From Hahella sp. CCB-MM4 (GTDB lineage Bacteria > Pseudomonadota > Gammaproteobacteria > Pseudomonadales > Oleiphilaceae), in assembly GCF_002260525.1 (NCBI RefSeq), contig NZ_MRYI01000010.1, positions 1-64,000 on the forward strand: DNA of 64,000 bases. The letters run 5' to 3'. The position numbers and the translations under genes are program-made. The notes beneath the pieces were generated by a model. That model was not told the origin of the DNA. It did no database searches and worked only from the letters and a program-made list of their open reading frames with translations. Position 1 is the stretch's first letter. Each line of letters begins with the position of its first letter. This document shows, one piece after another, positions 15,002 to 24,582 of the stretch.

Positions 15002-17839
15002 TTATGGGTTTCCGGGAGGTGTATCAGTTTTAACAAAAGTTCCGTTATTAAACTGTATGAGTGTGCCGTTTGAGCCGAAGAAGCTGATAATGTTCTGCGC
15101 CATGTCTGCAAAGACTGCGTTCTCAGTGGCGTTGGTTGGCTGAATGACTGTAGTGTGAGTGCCAGCGGTAAAACGTACCACAATGTCATCCGTTACTGCT
15201 CCATCTGCATTGACTGCAGTAGGCGCAATTCCTTTTATGAGAGGTTCGGTGCCAGCTAGTGGGGCCGGGTTGGCATCACCTAACGGAGCTGTGTAATCAG
15301 TGTCATACAACTCATCTGCTGCTGGAGGGATTGTGCTGTCCTGAGTCGATCGATTAGAACCATCTCCATAAATTTCATTCAGATAAACATTATTGGTACC
15401 GGCAAGCATTGATGCAAAATTAAGTGGGTCTGCGGAGTCCAGGCTTCCTTGAGCAATTGACAGGAACGTTTCCAGTCCGGAGCTGCCTTGAGTCAGACCT
15501 TTGCTTGCTAATCCGGTTAAAATTGAGGTGCCAATTGATTGTGAATTTTCTAGGAGTCTAGGAATGCCGCCTCCAGTGGTAACTAGTGCGGTCCCTTTCA
15601 GTGTGTTGAGATTGGCATTGCCAGCTACAGAGTAGTTATTCACTGCGGCGAACACTGTTCCGACAATACCGCCCAAAGAGTGTCCAACGAAATAGACGCT
15701 TCCAGTATCCAGTGAAGGACCGGTAGAACCTTGCAGGGCTGTGCTTACATTGGATAAAGATGCGTTAAGATTCAATAGGTCCAAAACTGCTTGGCGAATA
15801 TTATCCCGGCTGATATGTAGGTCTGTAAGGTTGATGAAATTCTCACCTGAAGCACCGCTTGCGCTTGTTGCTGTAGTTGAATATTTCATTCTGGCGGGGG
15901 TTGTTCCTGAGGGATTAGCCCAGCCAAAATGCCTTTCAGTCAGATCTGCAAAAGTAGGGTTGGCCTTGAAAAGCGGATCTTCAAAATTGTTCGAAGAATC
16001 TACATCGACACTTAAGCCAAGAGAGGGATCAATAATGCCTGTCTTAGTTAATGGTGCGATGCCATGTAATGGTAGGTCAATGGCCACAGTAACAAAGCCC
16101 TGTCCGGCGAGTTGATTCCCCAGTAGTAAACTATGAGTGCGATTGCCAAAAATACCGTGCTGATAAATTACGACAGGGCAGTTTGCGCTGCACACACCGC
16201 TGTCAGGGGTTTGGACAAAGATTGGTACAGTTACATCGGCTTGCTTGGCCGGGAAAGGGTATCTGTAAGTGATTTTATCTGACGGAGGCGTAGTGCCTGC
16301 AGGATTGCCTTTGGCGGTGTCAATGGCGTTACCAATTGTTTCGGAGGCTTTCCAAGCAACAGATAGGTTGCTGGAGCTGGTGTCAGTTGGTACCGACAGA
16401 TAGTATGGAAGCTTTATTTGCCCCAAAAACAAGTTGCTCGTATTTGGAAGTGAGTCGCTCACAGCTGAGCTAGGGATGTTTGTGTAAAAGGCAACATCTT
16501 GAGCTGACGGTGTTGGGAAATCTGCACCTAAACCAGTTAAGGCTGTTGCTGTGGCGGTTGCTTCCTGAAGATTTGTAAGACCATCTCCACAGGTTAACGG
16601 AGTTCCGCTAATGCTGGTTATGTCCTCATTGGCAATCTGATTGCCAATTTCTGCGGCTGTCGCCTGTAATTTGTAAATTGCTGTAGATTGTGAGGAGCTT
16701 ATTTGGGAAAACTTTGTAATGGAGTTGTCGTAATCTACGCTCGTTGGATCCAAGAATGAAACATAGGAAGATGAAGCTGAATTTGTAACCGTGGACAGAA
16801 GGGCGACATTTAGACACTTATCGTCATTATCAAAATCACTGGTGCCTACAATGTCACTAATATTTGCTGCATCCAGAGAAAGTGCATCTGTGTTTAGCTT
16901 TGTGATAGCCGCTTTTCTGGCGGTGCTCTCTACTGACGAAGTAAAGAATAACTCTGGATCGGCAATTGACGATAGTACAGCGGTCGTTCCAGCTGTTGTG
17001 AAAGTATAAGCGATTGCAACATCATTAGAGGTCAAAGATTCAGTTCGTGTCGAGTTGGTAAAAGCGTTAAACCAGCCCTGAGCCAGTGTTAACCAGCCTT
17101 TTACGGCTGTTCTAACGGCTGCTAGCGATGGAGAGGCTAGTTCGCCTGTTCCTTTGAGTTCATTGAAAGACACTGAGTCTGATACGGGGTCACCATCTGA
17201 GTCCTTAACTTCTTCAGTAACTACCACTAGGTATTTGGAAGCTGGGTCCAGGGGTTCTAAAGGAGATATACGAAGAACGTTGTTTGTACCGCCGTCAACG
17301 CTGATGACTTCAGTGCGAGTGTTGGTCAGTTTTGTAACGGTTGCAGTGTCGCCGGATTGGTAAGCAACGCCGAGAGCAAAGGTGGGTACTTCTCCATCGA
17401 CTTGTAAAAGTCCATCGCCACTTGGATATGTCAGTTTAAGAAGAAAAACATTTTGGTTGGGGTTGGGGGATGGGCCCGAAACAAAGGTATCCCCCTTCAC
17501 TGAACTCGTGTCCAGACTTCCGGTAAATTTGATATCAATAGGTGCAACAGTTGATGCACCGTCCATGTAATCAATCGCACTTAAGCTGGCACTCGCCCCG
17601 AAGGTTCCGTCCCCAGCTGTCTCAGTGGCAAACAGAATATCGTTTGGCAAAGGGAATTGGCTTAAAATCGGGTTAAATATCGCTTGTGTTGCGTTGGCGA
17701 TCTCATTGATCTGGTCAACTAATGGACCTTCAATATCATTTCGTGCACCCGCGTTAGCATTGCCGCCTTCATTATTGCCGCAGCCTGCGAGCGTGACGGC
17801 AGAAGCGACCGCTAAACTTAAAAAGGTTTTCTTGAGCAT
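15002..17839 (-). CDS. Surface lipoprotein lipase of the Pla-1/Cef (VolA) family
   Basis: A 945-residue protein with a lipoprotein signal ending in the lipobox LAGC (C20), followed by a Gly/Asn-rich spacer that suits export to the cell surface. The N-terminal half is repetitive, Ser/Thr/Asp-rich and beta-like. The C-terminal half is an alpha/beta hydrolase: oxyanion block YQHGIFGNRTHS and nucleophile elbow G719-H-S721-L-G723. Length and layout fit the bacterial Pla-1/cef lipase family; Vibrio VolA, a surface lysophospholipase, is a studied member. Likely role is cleavage of external phospholipid or lysolipid to fatty acid, which would complement the acyl-CoA reductase 8 kb upstream (inference). 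Codon use is less biased and more AT-rich than argG. Confidence 0.85.
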   Translation of the reverse strand: MLKKTFLSLAVASAVTLAGCGNNEGGNANAGARNDIEGPLVDQINEIANATQAIFNPILSQFPLPNDILFATETAGDGTFGASASLSAIDYMDGASTVAPIDIKFTGSLDTSSVKGDTFVSGPSPNPNQNVFLLKLTYPSGDGLLQVDGEVPTFALGVAYQSGDTATVTKLTNTRTEVISVDGGTNNVLRISPLEPLDPASKYLVVVTEEVKDSDGDPVSDSVSFNELKGTGELASPSLAAVRTAVKGWLTLAQGWFNAFTNSTRTESLTSNDVAIAYTFTTAGTTAVLSSIADPELFFTSSVESTARKAAITKLNTDALSLDAANISDIVGTSDFDNDDKCLNVALLSTVTNSASSSYVSFLDPTSVDYDNSITKFSQISSSQSTAIYKLQATAAEIGNQIANEDITSISGTPLTCGDGLTNLQEATATATALTGLGADFPTPSAQDVAFYTNIPSSAVSDSLPNTSNLFLGQIKLPYYLSVPTDTSSSNLSVAWKASETIGNAIDTAKGNPAGTTPPSDKITYRYPFPAKQADVTVPIFVQTPDSGVCSANCPVVIYQHGIFGNRTHSLLLGNQLAGQGFVTVAIDLPLHGIAPLTKTGIIDPSLGLSVDVDSSNNFEDPLFKANPTFADLTERHFGWANPSGTTPARMKYSTTATSASGASGENFINLTDLHISRDNIRQAVLDLLNLNASLSNVSTALQGSTGPSLDTGSVYFVGHSLGGIVGTVFAAVNNYSVAGNANLNTLKGTALVTTGGGIPRLLENSQSIGTSILTGLASKGLTQGSSGLETFLSIAQGSLDSADPLNFASMLAGTNNVYLNEIYGDGSNRSTQDSTIPPAADELYDTDYTAPLGDANPAPLAGTEPLIKGIAPTAVNADGAVTDDIVVRFTAGTHTTVIQPTNATENAVFADMAQNIISFFGSNGTLIQFNNGTFVKTDTPPGNP

Positions 17840-18333
17840 AAGATAGGACCTTCTTCCTTTTATTATTGCTTTCTAGTTATGAATTCCGGACTAGGCGGAT
17901 ATTATTGTTGTTACCCGTTTCTCGCCAAATCTTCTTCAAGCATAGGCGAAAAAAACAAAGCTCGAAAGGTGAATCGCGCCATGTTTAGGTTGATTTTCCC
18001 CCAGGCACACCGATGCCTGCTTTTATAAGAGCCTTCAGTAGTTTAGACCAAAAACTGAAAGTTGATATACCTAATTATCTATTCCGGTTATGTCGGCACT
18101 TTAGGTTGTGAGCTGAAAAAAAGGAAGAGGGGGTGACGGCTGAAAATCGTAACATCGATATCAAAGCTGATTACGAGTCGGGAAATAGGCTACAATACCC
18201 GCCCTGGATATCAATCCCGCTGTGAGGCTTGTGACTAAGGATGCATTGAAGTGGCTGCCCGGATCATCGCCAGATACAGGGCCATGATCACGCCGCATGT
18301 CCGGTCCAGGCGAGAACTAAAGAGAGAGTGTGC
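17840..18333. other. 494-bp divergent intergenic region
   Basis: Lies between the lipase gene (minus) and the fumarase gene (plus). No ORF, clear promoter pair or structured RNA was recognised. Contains a purine-rich tract near 18118-18134. Confidence 0.45.
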
Positions 18334-19857
18334 ATGACCACCGTAATTCGGCAAGAAGACCTCATTGAAAGCGTATTTGATGCGCTCCAGTTTATTTCCT
18401 ACTACCACCCCGTGGATTTTATCAAGGCTGTGCACGCAGCTTATGAACGGGAAGAATCTCCGGCAGCCAAAGACGCGCTGGCCCAAATACTGATTAACTC
18501 GCGGATGTGCGCCCAGGGGCATCGTCCAATTTGTCAGGACACCGGTATCGTTTCTGTGTTTCTTGATATTGGTATGAATGTGAAGTTCGAAGGCGATATG
18601 AGTGTTGAGGATATGGTGAATGAAGGCGTGCGCCGTGCCTATCTCCATCCGGATAACGTTTTGCGGGCTTCAGTTCTGGCTGATCCAGACGGTGCGCGTA
18701 AGAACACTAAAGACAATACTCCGGCCATTATCCACATGAAACTGGTTCCTGGTGACACGGTCAATGTCCATGTAGCGGCAAAAGGTGGTGGCTCCGAAGC
18801 GAAATCCAAATTTGCCATGCTGAACCCTTCTGATTCCGTGGTTGATTGGGTGCTTGAGCAGGTGCCCAAGATGGGAGCGGGCTGGTGTCCTCCGGGTATG
18901 CTTGGTATCGGCATCGGTGGTACCGCAGAAAAAGCCATGCAAATTGCTAAAGAGGCCTTGCTTGAGCCGATTGATATTCAGGATCTGCAGAAGCGTGGCG
19001 CCCAGAACCGGGCTGAGGAAATTCGGCTGGAGTTGTATGAGAAGGTCAACAAGCTGGGAATTGGTGCCCAGGGTCTGGGTGGTTTGACGACGGTTCTGGA
19101 TGTAAAAGTGGCGGATTTTCCGACACACGCAGCGAATAAGCCTGTGGCGATTATTCCTAACTGTGCAGCTACGCGCCATGCGCATTTTGAGTTGGACGGT
19201 TCCGGCCCTTCCTTGCAGACACCGCCGAATCTGGATGATTGGCCTGAAATCACCTGGGAAGTGGGTGCGGATGTTAAGCGGGTCAATCTGGATACGGTTA
19301 CCCGGGAAGACATTAAAACCTGGAAGCCCGGCGATACCGTGCTATTGTCAGGTAAGATGCTGACCGGGCGTGACGCCGCTCACAAGAAAATGGTCGACAT
19401 GCTGGCCAAGGGCGAATCATTGCCAGTAGACCTGACAGGGCGCTTCATTTATTACGTTGGTCCGGTTGATCCGGTGGGAGACGAAGTGGTAGGGCCTGCG
19501 GGTCCGACAACGGCCACCCGGATGGATAAGTTTACCCGTACGATGCTTGAGGAAACGGGGCTGATCGGTATGATCGGTAAAGCTGAGCGTGGCCCTACTG
19601 CGATTGAAGCTATCCGTGATAATCAAGCCGTGTACCTGATGGCAGTGGGTGGATCTGCTTACCTGGTCTCCAAGGCTATCAAATCTTCTCAAGTGGTAGC
19701 CTTTCCAGAGTTGGGTATGGAGGCTATATACGAATTTGAGGTTAAGGATATGCCGGTCACTGTAGCGGTTGACGTGAATGGTGAGTCTGTTCATCAGACC
19801 GGTCCTGCCGAATGGCGAAAGAGAATTGAGGAACAGGCAATCAATATCATGGGCTAG
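18334..19857 (+). CDS. Fumarate hydratase, class I (iron-sulfur)
   Basis: A 507-residue single-chain class I fumarase that converts fumarate to malate. It has both the alpha (N-terminal) and beta (C-terminal) modules. Three cysteines spaced like the [4Fe-4S] ligands of E. coli FumA are present: C67 in ICQDTG, C185 in GWCPPG and C277 in PNCAATRH. No class II GSSxMPxKxN signature occurs. ATG at 18334 is chosen over a GTG six bases upstream; AGAGAG precedes it. The cluster makes the enzyme oxygen sensitive by family knowledge. Its own terminator follows, so it is monocistronic. Confidence 0.93.
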   Translation: MTTVIRQEDLIESVFDALQFISYYHPVDFIKAVHAAYEREESPAAKDALAQILINSRMCAQGHRPICQDTGIVSVFLDIGMNVKFEGDMSVEDMVNEGVRRAYLHPDNVLRASVLADPDGARKNTKDNTPAIIHMKLVPGDTVNVHVAAKGGGSEAKSKFAMLNPSDSVVDWVLEQVPKMGAGWCPPGMLGIGIGGTAEKAMQIAKEALLEPIDIQDLQKRGAQNRAEEIRLELYEKVNKLGIGAQGLGGLTTVLDVKVADFPTHAANKPVAIIPNCAATRHAHFELDGSGPSLQTPPNLDDWPEITWEVGADVKRVNLDTVTREDIKTWKPGDTVLLSGKMLTGRDAAHKKMVDMLAKGESLPVDLTGRFIYYVGPVDPVGDEVVGPAGPTTATRMDKFTRTMLEETGLIGMIGKAERGPTAIEAIRDNQAVYLMAVGGSAYLVSKAIKSSQVVAFPELGMEAIYEFEVKDMPVTVAVDVNGESVHQTGPAEWRKRIEEQAINIMG

Positions 19858-19905
19858 ATTGAGAGCGGGCAGTACTCAAAAGGATTGAAGGCTTGAAGCG
19901 GACTC

Positions 19906-19943
19906 AGGCTGGGTCACTGAATATCAGTGGCTCAGCCTTTTTT
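19906..19943 (+). terminator. Terminator after the fumarase gene
   Basis: AGGCTGGGTCACTG pairs with CAGTGGCTCAGCCT across a 5-nt loop (14 bp, two G-U pairs), followed by a run of T. Confidence 0.88.
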
Positions 19944-20025
19944 GTAGGTGCCTGCAATTGATCTGGAGTTGAATGCCAGCCCATTGGTGGCGGAGTAGTT
20001 GGAGTAAAAATAAAAGGAAGCACAA

Positions 20026-20880
20026 ATGGAGAGAACATTTCGACTTGTCATGGCCTGTCCGGACCGGGTAGGGATCGTCGCAAAGGTGACCACATTCCTG
20101 GCGACTTATAATGGATGGATTACAGAGGCGAGCCATCATGCGGATTCAGCCAACGGCTGGTTCTACATGAGGAATGAGGTGAAAGCCAGTTCGCTACCAT
20201 TTGACATCGATTCTTTTCGCATGGCGTTTGAGCCAATTGCAAAAGAGTTTCAAATGCATTGGCATATTGCGGACTCTGGCCAACAGAAGAGAATTGTGTT
20301 GATGGCCAGCAAGGAATCCCATTGTCTTGCTGATCTGTTGCATCGCTGGCATGCCAAGGAGATGGATGGTGAAGTGGTGGCTGTTATCTCCAATCATAAT
20401 GACCTGCGTCGTATGGTGGAGTGGCATGATATCCCCTTCCATCATGTGCCGGTCAATCCGGCGGACAAAGCTCCTGCATTTTCTGAAGTGGAAAAGCTGA
20501 TTGATGGGTATCAGGCAGATGTGATTGTGCTTGCTCGTTATATGCAGATTCTTCCACCGTCGCTATGCCATACCCAGGCGGGGCGTATCATTAATATACA
20601 TCACAGCTTCCTGCCTTCTTTTGCCGGGGCAAAACCATACCATCAGGCTTATCAGCGTGGCGTGAAGCTGATTGGTGCAACCTGTCACTACGTTACCGAG
20701 GATCTGGATGAAGGGCCGATCATTGAGCAGGACGTGATTCGTGTGAACCACAGTGACAGGATTGAGGATATGGTCCGGCTGGGTAAAGATGTCGAGAGGC
20801 AAGTGCTGGCGCGCGGACTGCGCTACCATCTCGAGGACAGGGTTATTATCCATCAGAATAAGACGGTTGTATTTGAGTAG
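20026..20880 (+). CDS. purU: Formyltetrahydrofolate deformylase
   Basis: A 284-residue enzyme hydrolysing 10-formyl-THF to THF and formate, balancing one-carbon pools and supplying formate. An N-terminal ACT domain (about residues 5-80, starting RLVMACPDRVGIVAKV) is followed by a formyltransferase-fold domain with the catalytic segment NIHHSFLPSFAGAKPY and later Asp in TEDLDEGPII. AAGGAAG seven bases before the ATG supports the start. A 46-nt hairpin lies downstream. Confidence 0.94.
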   Translation: MERTFRLVMACPDRVGIVAKVTTFLATYNGWITEASHHADSANGWFYMRNEVKASSLPFDIDSFRMAFEPIAKEFQMHWHIADSGQQKRIVLMASKESHCLADLLHRWHAKEMDGEVVAVISNHNDLRRMVEWHDIPFHHVPVNPADKAPAFSEVEKLIDGYQADVIVLARYMQILPPSLCHTQAGRIINIHHSFLPSFAGAKPYHQAYQRGVKLIGATCHYVTEDLDEGPIIEQDVIRVNHSDRIEDMVRLGKDVERQVLARGLRYHLEDRVIIHQNKTVVFE

Positions 20881-20899
20881 CCTCTTAGAGGGCTCGCTG

Positions 20900-20945
20900 C
20901 CAGGACAGATTTGTGGCCGTTGTTTGCGGTCACGATCTGACCTGG
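20900..20945. repeat. 46-nt imperfect inverted repeat downstream of purU
   Basis: CCAGGACAGAT pairs with ATCTGACCTGG, with inner GTGGCCG/CGGTCAC extending the stem around a 7-nt loop. No T run follows, so it is not a classical terminator; it may stabilise the purU 3' end or be a dispersed palindrome. Confidence 0.5.
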
Positions 20946-21036
20946 ATCTAATTTGCGTATGATTTCGCTTTCCTGAGGGTTGGCATGGCTGGGTGGTCGG
21001 CGTATTGTTAGGGAAAAAGAAGCAGGAGAGCCACCT

Positions 21037-21468
21037 ATGCTGAAATCTGTCAAAGTACGCGATTACATGACCACCAATCTCATCGTATTTTATCCTGAAA
21101 CAGAGCTTTTTGAGGCCATTAATCGTCTCTTGAAAAATAGCATTTCCGGAGCCCCGGTTGTGGATGGTAAAGGAAGGTTGGTGGGGATGTTGTCTGAGGT
21201 GGATTGTCTGAAAAGTATACTTAGCGGCAGTTACTATGATTATGAATCTCTCGGTGGAACTGTTTCTGAATATATGACCACCGCTGTGGATGTGGTGGAG
21301 TCTGATCAGGATATCCTTTCTGTCAGCGAGCGTTTTATCAAGGAGCGTCGGCGCCGCTTTCCGGTAGTGGAAGATGGGAAACTGGTGGGGCAGATCAGTC
21401 GAAAGGATGTACTGCGGGCAGTCAAGGATTTTGTCTCTCCCGATCAGTTTGTGCACAAATCAGCCTGA
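21037..21468 (+). CDS. Two-CBS-domain protein
   Basis: A 143-residue cytoplasmic protein made almost entirely of a CBS pair (Bateman module): CBS1 at about 5-60 (VRDYMTTNLIVFYPE, GAPVVDGKGRLVGMLS) and CBS2 at about 75-135 (VSEYMTTAVDVVESDQD, RFPVVEDGKLVGQIS). Such stand-alone modules bind adenosine nucleotides and often modulate partner enzymes; the partner is unknown. The ATG at 21037 has GCAGGAG eight bases upstream; a 19-codon longer frame has no such signal. Confidence 0.85.
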   Translation: MLKSVKVRDYMTTNLIVFYPETELFEAINRLLKNSISGAPVVDGKGRLVGMLSEVDCLKSILSGSYYDYESLGGTVSEYMTTAVDVVESDQDILSVSERFIKERRRRFPVVEDGKLVGQISRKDVLRAVKDFVSPDQFVHKSA

Positions 21469-21921
21469 TATATTTCAGGTCTTTAATTAATGAGTGGCCA
21501 GTCGACAGTTTGTGCCGGCTGGTTGTTCGTCGATCGAAATTCGGTGATTCCCTGAAAGATAAGGGGAATTATTCTCTTCTGAACTGCTGCCAAAAATCTT
21601 TCTGAAAAGCTGCAATTTGCTTCGATGCTGAAGCCAATTGTGTTATCCTTGACCGCTTGTGAAAACCGCTCTGTCATCCGGTAAGTGGTTATAAAATGTC
21701 CATTTATTGGGTTGCACCAATCTAAATGACACATTCTGTCAGTTGAGTTGCCATTGAGGCGAATTCATCGGGGTGGATCATCTGGAACCTGGCCAGTGTC
21801 CAGCCGGCGTGTTACGGGTGTGAGTCCGTGATAGCTGGTTTGGCTTATGGTTGGGGAGCGGAATGTTGGTTTTGGGTAGAACAACAAACACTATCCGTTC
21901 GAGAACAGGATAAAGCTATAT
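21469..21921. other. 453-bp gyrA upstream region
   Basis: No convincing ORF on either strand. Contains one promoter-like pair (21617-21646) and a GC-rich stretch near 21780-21850. serC, which precedes pheA in Pseudomonas, is absent from both sides of gyrA. Confidence 0.5.
21617..21646 (+). promoter_or_regulatory. Candidate sigma-70 promoter for gyrA
   Basis: TTGCTT, 18 bp, then TGTTAT. Both hexamers are moderate matches, and it lies about 275 bp before the gyrA start. Tentative. Confidence 0.3.
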
Positions 21922-24537
21922 ATGGCTGAACTCGCCAAAGAAATACTTCCCGTCAATATCGAAGATGAACTCAAACAATCCTATCTAGATTACGCCATGA
22001 GCGTTATTGTCGGTCGTGCTCTTCCCGATGCAAGGGACGGACTCAAGCCGGTTCATCGTCGCGTGCTTTTTGCCATGAATGAGCTGAGCAATGACTGGAA
22101 TAAGCCTTACAAAAAGTCTGCGCGTGTTGTTGGTGACGTCATCGGTAAATACCACCCTCATGGTGATTCTGCTGTTTATGACACCATCGTTCGGATGGCT
22201 CAGCCGTTTTCTCTGCGATACACCCTGGTAGACGGGCAGGGAAATTTTGGTTCCATCGATGGTGACAGCGCGGCGGCCATGCGATACACCGAAATTCGCA
22301 TGGACAAGATCGCCCACGAAATGTTGGCTGATCTGGAAAAAGAAACTGTCGATTTCGCACCCAACTATGATGGATCCGAGCAGATTCCAGTCGTATTGCC
22401 CACCAAGGTGCCAAATTTGCTGGTCAATGGATCCTCCGGTATCGCGGTGGGTATGGCGACCAATATTCCTCCTCATAACCTGACGGAAGTTATCTCTGGA
22501 TGTCTCGCTTATATTGAGAATTCCGACATCACCATTGATGAGTTGATGGAGTATATTCCGGGGCCGGATTTCCCGACCGCAGCGATTATCAATGGGCGCG
22601 CGGGAATTGTTGAAGCTTATCGCACCGGACGCGGCCGCATTTATATTCGGGCACGGTACGAAATTGAAGCTGACCAGAAGAGCAGTAAGGAAACCATTGT
22701 TATCACTGAGATTCCTTATCAGGTTAACAAGGCGCGTCTGGTAGAGAAAATCGCTGAACTGGTTAAAGACAAAAAAATTGAAGGTATTACCGAATTGCGG
22801 GATGAGTCCAGCAAGGAAGGTATGCGGGTTGTCATCGAGCTTCGGCGTGGTGAAAACGCCGAAGTGGTCATGAATAACCTGTTCGCATTGACCCCACTTG
22901 AGACCGTATTTGGTATCAATATGGTGGCTCTGGTTAATGGTGAGCCTAAAATCATGAATCTTAAGGACACCATTGAGTGTTTTGTCCGTCATCGACGCGA
23001 AGTTGTTACCCGTCGTACGATTTATGAGCTGCGTAAAGCGCGTGAGCGAGGCCACATACTGGAAGGTCAGGCGGTTGCGCTGGCCAATATTGATCCCGTT
23101 ATTGCACTGATAAAAGCATCTCCAACAGCTGCTGAGGCCAAAGTGAAACTGCTTGCCCAGGCTTGGGAGCCCGGTGCTGTGGTTGGCATGCTGGAGCGTG
23201 CGGGTGCTGATGCCTGTAAACCTGAAGACCTCGGGCCGGAATACGGTTTGCGCGATGGTAAATACTATCTTTCCGAAGCCCAGGCACAGTCAATTCTTGA
23301 GTTGCGTCTGCAAAAACTGACAGGTCTCGAAACCGAGAAAATTATCCAGGAATATCGTGAAATCCTGGATCGTATTGCCGAGCTTTTAGAAATTCTGCAG
23401 AGCGCTGAGCGTCTGATGGAAGTTATTACTGAAGAGCTTGTGGCTGTTCGTGATGAGTTCGGCGATGCGCGGATGACGGAAATTACCAGTTCCAAACGAG
23501 ATTTGACGACAGCTGATCTTATTGCGGAAGAAGATGTGGTGGTGACCCTCTCTCACAAAGGGTATGCCAAAACACAACCCCTGGAAGCGTATCAGGCGCA
23601 GAAGAGGGGGGGCAAAGGGAAGGCTGCCACAACGATGCGTGATGAAGATTTTATTGAAAAACTCCTCATCGCCAACTCTCACGATACAATTCTGTGCTTT
23701 ACCAATTTTGGTAAAGTGTATTGGTTGCGGACTTTTGAAATTCCTCAGGCAAGCAGGACTGCTCGTGGTCGACCGATTGTCAATATTCTGCCGCTTGCCG
23801 AAGGTGAGTGGATTACGACATTGTTGCCGGTGAATGAGTATGCTGAAGATCACTATGTCTTCATGGCAACACGTAATGGTACGGTCAAGAAGACACCTCT
23901 GGAAAACTTTTCCCGTCCAAGATCGAGTGGTTTGATTGCGCTTGGCCTTGATGAGGGGGATACCCTGATTGGTGCGGCGATTACAGACGGCCAGCGCGAT
24001 GTGATGTTGTTCAGCAGCAGTGGTAAAGCGATTCGCTTTAAAGAGGATGATGTACGCGCCATGGGAAGAACTGCTCGTGGTGTCAGAGGCATCAGAATGG
24101 CGGAAGGCCATCGGGTGATGTCTCTGATTATTCCTCAGGACGGTGCCTTTATTCTGACTGCCAGTGAAAAGGGATACGGTAAGCGTACCCAGGTAGAGGA
24201 GTTCCCTGTCTATGGAAGAGGCGGCCAGGGGGTTATTGCTATCCAGTGCTCTGATCGTAATGGCGCTCTGGTAAGTGCGGTACAAGTCGTTGATGGTGAT
24301 CAGCTGATGTTGATCAGTGATCATGGCACACTGGTACGTACCCGGGCTGATGAAGTTTCTGTTGTTAGCCGGAATACTCAGGGTGTGAGGCTGATTCGTG
24401 TGGCTGACGACGAAAAGCTGGTTGGCGTAGAGCGGATTGCTGAACCTGAAGAAGATGAAGTGTTGGATGCGGAAGGTGAGGGCGAAGTTGATGCTTCTCC
24501 GGATGAATCATCTGCAGATAATCAAGACGCTGAATAG
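21922..24537 (+). CDS. gyrA: DNA gyrase subunit A
   Basis: An 871-residue type II topoisomerase subunit that breaks and rejoins DNA. The catalytic Y122 lies in RYTE. The quinolone-determining region is wild-type-like with S83 and D87 (GDSAVYD). The breakage-reunion domain runs to about 520. The C-terminal beta-pinwheel follows, with the GyrA box QKRGGKG near 560. An acidic tail ([13 protein letters not shown]) ends the protein. Start ATG preceded by AGGATAAAG. Followed 45 bp later by pheA, where Pseudomonas has serC between them. Confidence 0.97.
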   Translation: MAELAKEILPVNIEDELKQSYLDYAMSVIVGRALPDARDGLKPVHRRVLFAMNELSNDWNKPYKKSARVVGDVIGKYHPHGDSAVYDTIVRMAQPFSLRYTLVDGQGNFGSIDGDSAAAMRYTEIRMDKIAHEMLADLEKETVDFAPNYDGSEQIPVVLPTKVPNLLVNGSSGIAVGMATNIPPHNLTEVISGCLAYIENSDITIDELMEYIPGPDFPTAAIINGRAGIVEAYRTGRGRIYIRARYEIEADQKSSKETIVITEIPYQVNKARLVEKIAELVKDKKIEGITELRDESSKEGMRVVIELRRGENAEVVMNNLFALTPLETVFGINMVALVNGEPKIMNLKDTIECFVRHRREVVTRRTIYELRKARERGHILEGQAVALANIDPVIALIKASPTAAEAKVKLLAQAWEPGAVVGMLERAGADACKPEDLGPEYGLRDGKYYLSEAQAQSILELRLQKLTGLETEKIIQEYREILDRIAELLEILQSAERLMEVITEELVAVRDEFGDARMTEITSSKRDLTTADLIAEEDVVVTLSHKGYAKTQPLEAYQAQKRGGKGKAATTMRDEDFIEKLLIANSHDTILCFTNFGKVYWLRTFEIPQASRTARGRPIVNILPLAEGEWITTLLPVNEYAEDHYVFMATRNGTVKKTPLENFSRPRSSGLIALGLDEGDTLIGAAITDGQRDVMLFSSSGKAIRFKEDDVRAMGRTARGVRGIRMAEGHRVMSLIIPQDGAFILTASEKGYGKRTQVEEFPVYGRGGQGVIAIQCSDRNGALVSAVQVVDGDQLMLISDHGTLVRTRADEVSVVSRNTQGVRLIRVADDEKLVGVERIAEPEEDEVLDAEGEGEVDASPDESSADNQDAE

Positions 24538-24582
24538 TGTCTTGATTATCAGAATCGCTTCATGATTTGAGGGAAAGTTCTC

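Noticed and set aside
21985-23055. 356-codon minus-strand frame opposite gyrA
   Set aside because: Antisense shadow of gyrA with no domain or ribosome binding site.
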